Below, piece by piece: positions 35,814 to 45,610 of a DNA stretch of 64,000 nt. The position numbers were made by a program, and so were the translations under genes. Location: contig BGZK01000489.1 in the NCBI GenBank assembly GCA_005406025.1, positions 310,001-374,000 of the forward strand, given 5' to 3'. The DNA is from Eumeta japonica (lineage: Eukaryota; Arthropoda; Insecta; Lepidoptera; Psychidae). Every line of letters begins with the position of its first letter. Within the stretch, counting starts at the first letter, position 1. The notes beneath the pieces are model-generated. The model saw only the letters and a program-made list of their open reading frames with translations, searched no databases and was not told where the DNA came from.

Positions 35814-36437
35814 TTAAATTATTTCCATTGAAGCGGTTCCAGCTATCAAGATAAAAGATTTATATAATATTAAAATTATATATATTCACTACCTGCCTAC
35901 CTGCAATTTCGCTCACATAGGCTTGCATTGTATAGAAATCAGAAATGTTAAATTATTTGCATAGAAATAAGAAATATTAAATTATTTCCATTGAAGCGGT
36001 TCCAGCTATCAAGATAAAAGATTTATATAATATTAAAATTATATATATTCACTACCTGCCTACCTGCAATTTCGCTCACATAGGCTTGCATTGTATAGAA
36101 ATCAGAAATGTTAAATTATTTCCATAGAAATCAGAAATATTAAATTATTTCCATTGAAGCGGTTCCAGCTATCAAGATAAAAGATTTATATAATATTAAA
36201 ATTATATATATTCACTACCTGCCTACCCAATTTCGCTCACATAGGCTTGCATTGTATAGAAATCAGAAATGTTAAATTATTTCCATAGAAATCAGAAATA
36301 TTAAATTATTTCCATTGAAGCGGTTCCAGCTATCAAGATAAAAGATTTATATAATATTAAAATTATATATATTCACTACCTGCCTACCTGCAATTTCGCC
36401 TCACATAGGCTTGTATTGTATAGAAATCAGAAATGCA
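35814..36437 (+). repeat. Tandem array, ~163-bp unit, almost four copies
   Basis: The unit start 'atttccattgaagcggttcc' occurs at 35821, 35984, 36147 and 36308, giving periods of 163, 163 and 161. Units are nearly identical. The third lacks two bases ('ctacccaatttcg' against 'ctacctgcaatttcg'), which explains the 161 spacing. Each complete unit contains a shorter internal duplication, 'tagaaatcagaaat(g/a)ttaaattattt'. The array ends abruptly at 'agaaatgcaatgactcgg'. It is non-coding and its high identity implies recent expansion. Confidence 0.95.
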
Positions 36438-38480
36438 ATGACTCGGAATGACTTTAGACAAGTTTCCGTTCTGCTCCGTTCTCAGTCTTCACATGCCATC
36501 TCTATATGATGTTTGTTTGTTTGTTCACTGGTTTGAACACAAAAAGACAAACAAACCGGAAATATTTCGTTACAATTATATCAAATAAATTTCGTAATAT
36601 GAATATTTGAAAGATGAGATATAGAAAAACCCGTTCTATCGTTTTAGTGGGAAGAGGTAATCGCGTTGCAACCCACAGAAACCGTGCACTTACATGAAAC
36701 CAACTAGCTTATGTCACTCGTCGAACCATGAAAAATCTATATGAAAAAGCTGACAATGATCTGTCGCTTCGTAACCTCTCGAAAGGACAAACTCACGAAT
36801 ACGTTTTCGCGTTTATAACATTAGTAGAGTTGGGGATGTAGCGAAAAGCAATAACTTACATACGACGTCTATAATCAGATCTAAAATATTATGGCCCATA
36901 CAAATAGTAACCGTGTCTCGGGTACATCGATTGGCTCCCAGTTGGAATTCCCTCGGCAATCTCCTGCGTCGTCGCCAGGAAAGAATATTCTAGAAACATT
37001 AAAATTCAATATCGCTTACGTTGCAATACCTACGAGGTTGGTTTTAGTGCATTACGTAAACCTACTCTATTACATTAAAATCGTGGTACCGTTCGGCGCT
37101 GGAGTTCATCACCTTTATATTATGTATTATGTAATTATATATTTACGATATAATTTACTGCAGTAAGAATATTCGCGAATTTGAATCGAATGCACTGATT
37201 CTGAAAGAGAGACATTGCGAGACATTTTTCAGATTTAAATAGTTTTTTAAAATCATAACGATTTATATGGTAGATATGGTTTTAAAACACCTGTTGAACG
37301 ATAGGCCATTGAAAAACTCCATCGTTGATTTTTTTTTTCGTTTCCACTATGGCTCTAGAGGCCCCCTCCTTTGGTTAGACATTGAGTGACACCCGCGGGA
37401 TCAAGGCGAATTTATTGATGTCAGAATCACAGAAATCTGTCCGTGAGTTAGATACGGCTCTAAGGTACTATAAAAGCTATCTTGACATACAATGGAATAA
37501 CAAATACATTTTCCCATTTGATTTTGCTCATTTGGGTAATAATACATATCATATAGATGTGGTAGATATTCAAGTAATTCGACATTTTAGAAATGGAATA
37601 TATGTACATTATTTTAAGTTTTCTCTATTGGCAAATTTTTTGTATTTTGTTTTTGTTTAGCTGAATAATAAAAACGTTTTGTGTTGCAAGGTGTATTATT
37701 TTCTCATCGGAACGGGTAATATGAATATGTCTTTAGGAAAATAAATAATGCGAAAGCAAATTAAACGGCCCATCTTACTACGAAACTATTAAATTGAAGA
37801 CACTTTCATATCAGATAAAAAATAGTGAAACTTAAAAAACATTATATAAACATTATATATATATATATATACATACCACAAAATATATCGAAATTTGACT
37901 TTCTAAAATACACAAAAAACCAGAAAAAATAATTTTAGAAGAATGTTTTTTATTAATTACTTGCTTACAATTTAATTTTCATTTTAGAAAAAAATGTGTA
38001 CTTAATACCAAATATTGTATAAACATTCTATTTTTTGGTTTTCTTTACTTTTATTAAAATCACATACATGCATACATATACAAAAGTAAAAAGTTGAAAC
38101 TTACTAATTTATTGTTAGATCATATACAAAAAAGTACTTTTGTTATAAATTTATGCTTACAATTGGAGTATAGGTAGTGATTTAAATAAATTAATTGTAA
38201 AACATTTTTTAACTTTCCTCTACAAAAATTTAAGATATTCAAAATTTGATTTTTTTCTAAACTCAAATATTTTTTGGAAAAAGAGCAATCGTTTTGGAAT
38301 TCTGGAGACTAATATCTCGTCAGTATCGGTATCGAAAACAGATAAAAATCATCTAGACTCTTGAAGGATGATATCTACATACATAATTGTGTTTGTACGG
38401 AAACCTTAAGGTGGCATATTCATACTTATCTGTTTTTTTTTAACTTTTCGCTGACAAGAATCTAAATTTTCGGAAAAGAT
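36438..38480. other. Non-coding; TA-rich run near 37855-37872
   Basis: No gene recognised. Open frames at 36891-37166 and 37382-37660 (91-92 codons) show no family; the second ends in a low-complexity F/Y/V tail. A short (ta)n run is present at about 37855. Confidence 0.4.
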
Positions 38481-38595
38481 TAATTCAAATTCAAATACAA
38501 ATACGAATACAAACAAGACACAATTAAACGAATACACCAGCACACGAATACAAACCACATACAAATAACGCAAAACAACAAATACATACACCATG
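38481..38595. repeat. A/C-rich period-6 tract
   Basis: The sequence runs in degenerate hexamers (attcaa atacaa atacga atacaa acaaga cacaat). On the minus strand this gives a VF/FV-type dipeptide string. It is the AC-rich member of the period-6 loci noted elsewhere. Confidence 0.55.
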
Positions 38596-38815
38596 CCACC
38601 GCACCTTTACAAAACTCACACTTTACCTACTTTACCCAGTCGTTCGGAAGGCAGTTTTCCCACAAGTAGAACGAACAAGAAACTTAAAGGTAGCTCTTTT
38701 CAACTTCAAATATGTTATGTTATACAATCAAACATCTATAAATTTATTACTTAAAGAAAAAAACCCGCTTGAAGTTGAGCTGGTATGTCCATGAATATTT
38801 GCCCTTATAATATTC

Positions 38816-39260
38816 CTAAATTGTGTAATACCCTTTTTTAACATGCAATTGCTTAATAATGATTTTAAATTTATTTAAGGATAGATTTTGTATATTTTCA
38901 TGTACTGTATTGAACGTGCGTATACAGAGCCCCGAGGGATACGTGACTTTATGTAGTCGACTAATAGATAAAGGAAATTTATTTTTATTTATTGTATTTA
39001 ATTTATATCTATCTTTATGTTTCTCGACAAGTTCTATATGTTTTTTTACATGTATTAAATTTTCATATATAAATTGAGATGCGAGAGTTAGGATCCCAAT
39101 TTCCTTAAAATTAGCTCTAAGAGGTGCTCTAGATCCCAGGCTGTAAATAGCCCGAAAAGTACGCTTTTTCACTATGAAAATTATATCAATACCTGTGGCA
39201 AGGGTAAATGTCGTATAACATCAAACTATGAAAACAATCAGAATTGACCAATCTGGCGGT
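38816..39260 (-). pseudogene. Non-LTR retrotransposon (LINE) reverse transcriptase, C-terminal fragment
   Basis: The minus strand is open for about 118 codons below 39172 and can be read further upstream. FIVKKRTFRAIYSLGSRAP and FKEIGILTLASQFIYENLI, followed by a histidine/asparagine-rich NTINKNKF segment and NIQNLSLNKFKIIIKQL, match in order the region after the polymerase palm in jockey/RTE-like LINE proteins of arthropods. These proteins typically carry 'QKKAVRAI', 'FKELGILT', 'HNTRNK' and 'LPLNKFK'. No catalytic YxDD box or endonuclease is present, so this is a 5'-truncated dead copy. A stop follows KGYYTI at the usual end. Confidence 0.8.
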
Positions 39261-39409
39261 TTGCATACTTGACCATTTTTTTATTATTTTTTAACTGCAT
39301 ATGCAGCAAATTAAGTCTTTTCGCCAAAATCTAGATATGCGGACCCTTTTGAAGCCTGTTATCCACAGAAACTCCTGAGAATACAGTAGCATAAACAAGT
39401 TCTAATTTC
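39261..39409. other. Spacer between retrotransposon relic and repeat
   Basis: Nothing recognised. Confidence 0.35.
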
Positions 39410-39725
39410 TAATTACGTAATAGAATGGTGCTAACAATAATTAAAATTTGGTCAAGGGCATGTCGGATCACGCTCATTACGAGGTTCTGAAGGCATTATT
39501 AGCAAGAAATTCACTACACATAAAAAAATACGTTGTTACACTTTTTCCACGTTTCCCGCACGGAATAGTTATAAACATTTTAGTAGCACATAGTTAGAAA
39601 AACTAGTGGGGAGTTAACTATTATTAGTAAACTAGTGTAATATAAAGTGCATCAGCACAAGAGCGTATCTTCATGGCACTTACGTTCTTTTGTTTATAAA
39701 CGCAGTTTTTCGGCAATAATGAAAA
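39410..39725 (-). repeat. Second copy of the 4850-6215 repeat (3' part)
   Basis: On the minus strand, 'gaacgtaagtgccatgaaga', 'tacgctcttgtgctgatgca', 'gtgcgggaaacgtggaaaaa' and 'gtgtaacaacgtattttttt' follow the order of 6017-6175 on the plus strand. The terminal part 'gccttcagaacctcgtaatg' then corresponds to 'ggcttcggaaccctataatg'. Confidence 0.8.
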
Positions 39726-39789
39726 AAACAGTATATCTAGTCGGATATACCGAGGCATTTCGCTCGGATGCCACTTTGGTTGGTATCGG

Positions 39790-40179
39790 CTCCTCTCGAT
39801 AGACCTATAGGGTCGATTGTCGTTGTCAAATTTTATGGGATCTACTGCGAGCAAAGCTTTTTTCATGTTCAAATGCTTGCGTAGGACTTATTTGACTCAT
39901 GCATTTGCCTAAAGATGTTTGAATCTCATGGTAAGTTACCTGCCTGTCTGGTTCGATGATACGGCGCACAGTATCGAAATTTTTGTTGTTAACAGCGGTA
40001 GGCGTGCTACCATTACGGAATTCGTCACTGAGATTGACACGACCGTGCTTGAATTCCGCAAATCAGTTATGAATAGTAGTCTTGTATGGTGCTTCATAGC
40101 CAAGAGCAGTTTATGGGCGAACAAGGCTTTGTTGAGCTCACAATTTAAATTTATAGTGATAAAGACACAGAATTTTCAT
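39790..40179 (-). pseudogene. Mariner-family transposase relic, N-terminal part
   Basis: From an ATG at 40179 the minus strand reads MKILCLYHY and then LGYEAPYKTTIHN, a stop where the family has tryptophan, and FAEFKHGRVNLSDEFRNG. TVRRIIEPDRQVTYHEI and SLGKCMSQIS follow. This is the helix-turn-helix region of a mariner transposase in correct order. A frameshift near 39885 leads to LRKHLNMKK and then to worn sequence. At least three in-frame stops are present. The catalytic domain is absent; the copy breaks off next to the repeat at 39410-39725. Confidence 0.85.
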
Positions 40180-40277
40180 ACTGACCCCACAATGTAAAAA
40201 AACTTAACAAAAAAAAAATTAACGAAAAAAACTGAATTCTACATTATTTTATATTATTACTATATGTATTATATTAT

Positions 40278-40325
40278 AATATGTAGAATTAAGTAATAAT
40301 ATATTATTACTTAATTCTACATATT
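40278..40325. repeat. 48-bp perfect palindrome
   Basis: aatatgtagaattaagtaat.. from 40278 reads identically on the opposite strand through 40325, with no spacer. Related 'aattctacat' words recur upstream at 40233. It is AT-rich and probably cruciform-forming. Confidence 0.9.
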
Positions 40326-40800
40326 CTACTTATTTAAAAAAGTAATTTATACACAATTATATATGTATATACACAAACATACATCGTAAAACTTATTACT
40401 TTATGAATATAAAACAAAAAAAAATGTGTTTCCTATAATAACTGTCACCTTAATGGTTGTCATGTCGGTCGTGTGGTCTTAAGCACTCACCGATTTTTTT
40501 ATGGTAAATGGATTAGACTTTAATACAATTTTATGTCAACTAGCGAATGTTCGCTAGCAAAATGACCAACGCTTCAGGAACGGCGTGTTATTATAGTGGA
40601 GGAGAGACTGTGTAGGTTCGAAAGAAAATGAGTAGGTGTTTTGGGAATACTTGTTTCTTTAAGATAAACAAAGATAAAAATAACCTAGTATGAGAGATAT
40701 TTTTAGTGTGTTTGAAACGGAAACCAGTTAAACGAAATAAAATTAGCAATTAGATAAACAAAATAAAAGAAAGAAAAAAGAAAAGATAAAAGAAAAGAGT
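40326..40800. other. Non-coding; purine-rich lead-in
   Basis: AT-rich, ending in an A/G-only run (40755-40798) just before the small GC-rich ORF. Confidence 0.4.
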
Positions 40801-40802
40801 CA

Positions 40803-40931
40803 ATGATCCAGCAGCTGACAGCCGAGAGCAGACGACCGACGCCGACGCCGGCGCGAGCGCTGAAGATGCTCAGCGCGGCGGTCTACATCGCAGCATTCTT
40901 TTGTCGAAAGTCATATTCTCTCTTTGGATAG
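40803..40931 (+). CDS. Possible small ORF or first exon, 42 codons
   Basis: The frame starts MIQQLTAESRRPTPTPARAL and continues with a hydrophobic run, MLSAAVYIAAFFC, then CRKSYSLFG and a stop. The codons are GC-rich in contrast to the AT-rich surroundings, and an A/G-rich leader precedes the ATG. A signal-peptide-like segment starting at an internal methionine is a tempting reading. I recognise no family, and a GC islet could produce this by chance. It is reported because it would be missed by length filters. Confidence 0.2.
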   Translation: MIQQLTAESRRPTPTPARALKMLSAAVYIAAFFCRKSYSLFG

Positions 40932-41267
40932 CTACTGATACTGCTGAAAGTAGAGTGTACTTTCATTAGTGAATAAGTTTTGCTTTCATTGTCGATCCCC
41001 CTCCTAACTCTTCTCCTACACTTTGTATAAGTCATAATTAAAATAAGCACGTGCTCTATTTTCCTGTTTGCGTGGGAATGCTGCATAAATCACGTTAGTA
41101 GTAGTCCATGTAAAGAAAAGGAACTTACGTATTTAAATAACATGTGGTCGGGTCTAAAGTGAATCAGTCGAAGTGCCCACCGTTTGCGTCCGTATTTCGT
41201 AAGTGCAACTCGTTTTACTACATCTAATCCAGCAAAAAGTCGTGTATGACGTAATCTATAATACGGT

Positions 41268-41420
41268 TCATTGGCAGTCCCCAAACGGATTGCCGTCTTG
41301 TACGGTATACTTCGCGAGCCCCACGCCCTCTGGCGGACCCGGCGGAGTACCAGGTGTTGTTATCACAAATTCAATACATTCGTCTTGGATTACGGAGGTA
41401 GCGTTATTTCTTCGCAAAAC
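41268..41420 (-). other. Possible coding segment, about 50 codons
   Basis: Between a stop at 41421-41423 and one at 41268-41270 the minus strand is open and reads with ordinary protein composition: QDECIEFVITTPGTPPGPPE, then GVGLAKYTVQDGNPFGDCQ. There is no start codon and no convincing acceptor site. The plus strand is also open in two frames here (100 and 106 codons), so at most one of these is real. The family is unknown to me. Confidence 0.15.
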
Positions 41421-41639
41421 CTATTCGCCGGGGCACTCATTGCTTTGCGTATACAGATTCATTTTCGCGAATTCCGCTTGTATTCATACCGTTACATTTA
41501 CATAAATGAATCCCACGAGATTCACTTGGAACTTGTTTTTCTGCGATTAAAATATATTATGTCAAATCGGAACTTATATCACATATTGTAGTTATATAAA
41601 TATTTGTTTGGTATTATAAAAAAAAAAACTCGTTTATGA

Positions 41640-42015
41640 TTCTAAATGTCTCGTCAGTCAATTCTTCGAATCTTCAACAATGCAAATATCTCCAGTTTTC
41701 GATATGATTTGTTTAAAATATGGGACATCAAAAAAAAATCAATTTCCTTGTTTCCCTCGTCCCGGTGTTATAAGACAGCAGTGTAACGGAATTTTAAATA
41801 GACGATTAACACGCGCAGGAAACGAACCGAAGTTTAATCGAGGACGGCCGCTCTCGAGGAGCCAGAGGCGCTCGTCCTCGGCAGCTGGAATGTAATTACC
41901 GATACTCGATAGCGGCCGCCGGCGCCGCCCGCCCGCCGCTCGCCGCCCGCGCGGGCGGCGACAAAAGCCCGTCGGCGATGTCACTGCAGTGCAGAGCTTG
42001 TTTTAGCTATTAAGC
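41640..42015. other. GC-rich islet
   Basis: A dense CpG block at 41900-41960 follows 'ggaatgtaattaccgatact'. The left flank has 'agacgattaacacgcgcag'. Overlapping frames on both strands are composition effects. It may be a regulatory islet. Confidence 0.3.
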
Positions 42016-42361
42016 GAGCTTCGGCATAGAAGGTAATCTATTTCGAGAGACGAGTGAATTTTGATTGAGTTCGATTACGGACGATCATTATGGAGTCTAA
42101 TTGTGGGTAGTCTAAACGTATAAACAAAATAAAGGTTTACTCATCTGATAACTTTCCTTTACAACATTTGCCTGTGACACAAAATAACATTGTTGTTTAT
42201 TTTTTTATAACCTGTCGAATATTTATGAACGATTATTATTTATTTTTGGGTTCTCCCACCTTACAAGTTTTTCGGATTGAATTGAAAAAATAAAAGATAC
42301 AGAAGGTTTATAAATATTCAACTTTTACTCTATGATATTCTACTACAAAAAATGCACTGCG
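42016..42361. other. Non-coding spacer
   Basis: Nothing recognised. Confidence 0.35.
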
Positions 42362-42407
42362 GAACTATTTCAGTACTTGATCGAGTGATCAAGTACTGAA
42401 GTAGTTC
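42362..42407. repeat. Near-perfect hairpin, 21-bp arms
   Basis: gaactatttcagtacttgat(c) and gatcaagtactgaagtagtt(c) pair at 20 of 21 positions around a 4-base loop, gagt. There is no flanking duplication. Confidence 0.8.
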
Positions 42408-43929
42408 AACAGTTTCATTTGTTTTTGCACTGAACGTTCTTAATTGACCGTGACGCTTAAATTCCGGTATGTGATGTATATATACAACAATCCGTGAGCG
42501 ATCGTTTGAAGAAAAGTCTTTGAGTCTAAACAAATCCATAAAATCCATAATTATATACAATGTTATAGATGTGTCATGCCCAATGTATATTATGGAAATA
42601 AACAGCTCTCTTGAAATGGCCAACCGATTGAAATTGACAGATTTTATAAGTAATACTCATTACCATTAAAGTGTAAGTAGTGGAATGCTATGATTTTTGT
42701 TTCTTTGGCAGAGTAAAATTCTGCTATTTTTTTAATTTTGTTTTTAAACACGATGTTTTAAACAATATATTGGTAATTTCTACGTTGTATAAATTAATTT
42801 TTCTTTCAATGTAGATTTGGGTTTGATTAAACTTTAAAATTATTTTTGCTTACTTTCAAACTCAATAATTATGTAGACAAAATTAGGACCTGTGTTTTTT
42901 TGCAACAATTCCGAAGCTCACCTCTATATGACATTTTACCATTAATTTTAGCTTGCTGAATCTCATAAAATATATAAATTGCCAGGGCTACTCCAGTTTC
43001 CGGATAGAACCAGCTTACGTTCATAATAATAATGATACCTGACTGCACACATCTTTCACGTTTCAAAGTGACATATTTCTCTCTATTTCACTCGGTACAT
43101 GCATCGCACACACGAAACTTTAGTACATCATATCAGTGTGCCGGCACGCTCGACGATCTCTGGAGACGATAAACGTCACTCGCGATGTCACATTTGCTTC
43201 AAAGCATGAATTGCTTCAAAGCTTGAATACGTACATGCCTGTGAATTCTTTATATTAGGAGGTGCTATCATCTTTCGCAAAGTAATATTAAATATTAGTC
43301 AGTTCCGCTATAGTACATTCTTTTGTTGGCTGTGTACACGATTTGATGATTTACAGTCGATAGGATAGTTTGTTAACCATCTTGATGTAAGCAAGAAAAG
43401 TACCGGCTCGGCTTTCGCCTATGCGGTCATAGGTACAATCTTTTTTTTTTATTTTAAATGGTCAGCCAAACAAAAAGATAAACCCATAGATGCGGCATAT
43501 ACAACAGAGGAACGTTGTTAGTCCTATTATTCCCAAATTTACTTCTAATAAGTGTAATGATATATAAACACAGATATGTATATGAGGAAAATGATAAGAA
43601 TCGAAACCATTTATTTCTATATTTTTTTTAATGTGAACATTCTTTTCGCTTTCGTATTCAATCGCAATCAATACAAAAGAAATAAAATTACCCATAAAAT
43701 GAATATAAAGATTTTAAACAGCTTATTTCTATCTCGCTAATTTGAAGCTTTATAAACCCTAAAAGTTATTCAAAAATACTAAATGATTCAAATAAATTGA
43801 TATTCATTTACAAAAAAAAATTGTTGTACCGCTTTTAATTATGACCAAGCCATAAGATGATTCCGATCATCACAATTAATTACAAAGTCGGCTCGGAATT
43901 CGATAGGCGACGCTAAATATCAGGCGGGC
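42408..43929. other. Non-coding spacer
   Basis: 1.5 kb of AT-rich DNA. Open frames under 100 codons match nothing. 'accggctcggctttcgccta' (43403) resembles a fragment of a common insect repeat but is too short to call. Confidence 0.45.
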
Positions 43930-44140
43930 ATCGCCGCAAAGCCTCACCCATTATCGCGCACTGATTTGTCACGGAAGCTGATTCATTAGGCGAGCATTAA
44001 TCTTAGCGGCGTGGCGGTTGCGCAGTAACATGATAAAGCTTTACTTTGTGCCGCTCCCCGTACCCCTTCCCCCGTCGCGCTGTCCCCCCCGTGGCCCAGC
44101 CCTGAAGCTACGTGACTTCGCAAACGGCCCATTCTCTCCA
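43930..44140 (+). promoter_or_regulatory. Duplicated GC-rich conserved-looking element, copy A
   Basis: The core 43961-44004 (ctgatttgtcacg, agctgattcattag, gcattaatctt) is 40/44 identical to the minus strand of 10999-11042. It is followed in the same order by tgataaagctttactt (44031-44046; 14/16) and a weaker cgtgacttc..ggccc block (44111-44135; about 16/25). The sequence between is GC-rich. A minus-strand 102-codon frame overlaps but has no domain. It is non-coding on balance; the collinear blocks with variable spacers are what duplicated enhancers look like, though a dispersed GC-rich repeat is not excluded. Confidence 0.55.
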
Positions 44141-45233
44141 TAAACTCATTAAGTATATTTATTAATAACCGGCTTGCGGCAGTAGTTTTGATTGTGTTTA
44201 CATAAACTAAACTTTCGCTCAAGATCCCGATGCCGTTCTGAATGCTGACCCTCGTTCGGTCTCCGTATCCAATTGTCTTAGCATTTAGAGTCACCTTAGT
44301 GAAGTGGTGGAACGAAGGATTGAATTTTACAGAAGTCTTACTAGGCAGCTTCTTGCAATATTTACCAATGATGAGTAGTTATACTTCGAGACAAATTTCT
44401 GTCGCTTTATAACAGTGGAAGGTAATAAAACGTTAAAAGGTAATATATTTCACTACGTCACTTAACCAAATTATTTGTTTATCTATCTCTTTGCTCGAAG
44501 ATGGTGAAGTAATCGCTTCTTTTACGAAATTAAGAAAAATAGATCAGTGTATTTTTAAAGTATGGCGGATGTTGCGCGCGCCGATGTAACAGCATTAAGT
44601 TATTCTAAGTACTGCGCCAAGATATACTTTGTTTCAATAACAGTCTAATAGACATGCGTGTAGTGTCTAAATTCTAATATAATCAGTTGTATAATGGAAG
44701 TACTTAATTAGTATGTGGTGTAAATATAACAAATATCGCGCTGTAATGAATGTGTAAGTATATACAAATTTCCGAATATTGATGTTTTACACTGTGAATA
44801 TTGAGTATCTATTTACTTTAAACAGGCAATTTTTGTTTATAAATTTATACATGGCCATCTGGAAAACGATTTCGACGAAAATTTTGGTTTTGATGAACGT
44901 TTATACTTATCAATCTTATCTATACAGGTGTCTTCCCAGGAAAAATGAAACAGAAAAAAATTCAACGTAGCTCTATTTAGCTCCATTCGTAACACTTTCA
45001 GGTAACTGCATTGCTGCTATATTATTGTTTCTGAACAACGCATGACCCTACATAAGATTGTCTTACGGATGACACTGTGTTATGTGTTATTACGTACGTG
45101 AATATTTGTTGTTGGAAATGCACATAAGCAATATTTTCCATGGGAAGTTATTGTATTCCCAAGGCAAAACTCGAAGGATACTAAATAAAACTTGATTGCC
45201 CAACTACTAACATCTTGCGTGCGTATCTTACTT
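44141..45233. other. Non-coding spacer
   Basis: No gene, repeat or hairpin recognised. Confidence 0.45.
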
Positions 45234-45236
45234 TTA

Positions 45237-45411
45237 GAGTTCTACCACCATCTCCTTTTAAACTGACTATTAACAAAAACCACTTACAATAAAGTTGACT
45301 TTTAAAATTAAATTAGCGTTCCACGTCTACCATTTAACGGGTTTTAGCCCGAACAACCGTTAAAAGAAGAACGTGGATGCAAATTTAATTTTAAAAGTAA
45401 AGTAGAGGATC
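45237..45411. mobile_element. Palindromic MITE with TTA target duplication, copy 1
   Basis: Flanked by TTA (45234-45236 and 45412-45414), the element folds on itself: cttttaaaattaaatt and tccacgt on the left pair with acgtgga and aatttaattttaaaag on the right. Its left part, 'ccttttaaactgac', is shared with the copy at 52813-53008. TTA duplications point to PIF/Harbinger-type mobilisation. The right terminus has lost part of its arm. Confidence 0.7.
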
Positions 45412-45474
45412 TTAATGTAAGAATGTTCCGTTTTCAATTCTTAATTTACGAGAGAAATACTCTTATAATGTCGT

Positions 45475-45610
45475 TATGAGTCGTCAATAGGAAGCGTGCC
45501 CGGCAATAACGCACTTTAGGCCGGCCCCGAGCCGGAGCACTTCTCGATAGACACTTCTATCAATTGCCAAATATTTTATGAGCAGCCAATAATTCCTTGA
45601 AAGGGAAGCC
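45475..45610. other. Small GC-rich islet
   Basis: 'taacgcactttaggccggcc' and 'ccgagccggagcacttctcg' stand out from AT-rich flanks, followed by 'ccaataattcc'. No frame of note. Confidence 0.25.

Noticed and set aside
35814..36437. CRISPR-like array
   Set aside because: The repeats are contiguous 163-bp units without unique spacers, in an animal genome.
37382..37660. 92-codon frame
   Set aside because: No recognisable family, AT-driven composition with an F/Y/V tail, and no supporting signals.
43986..44294. 102-codon minus-strand frame over the duplicated element
   Set aside because: The matching copy at 10.9 kb does not preserve the frame: spacers differ by lengths that break it.
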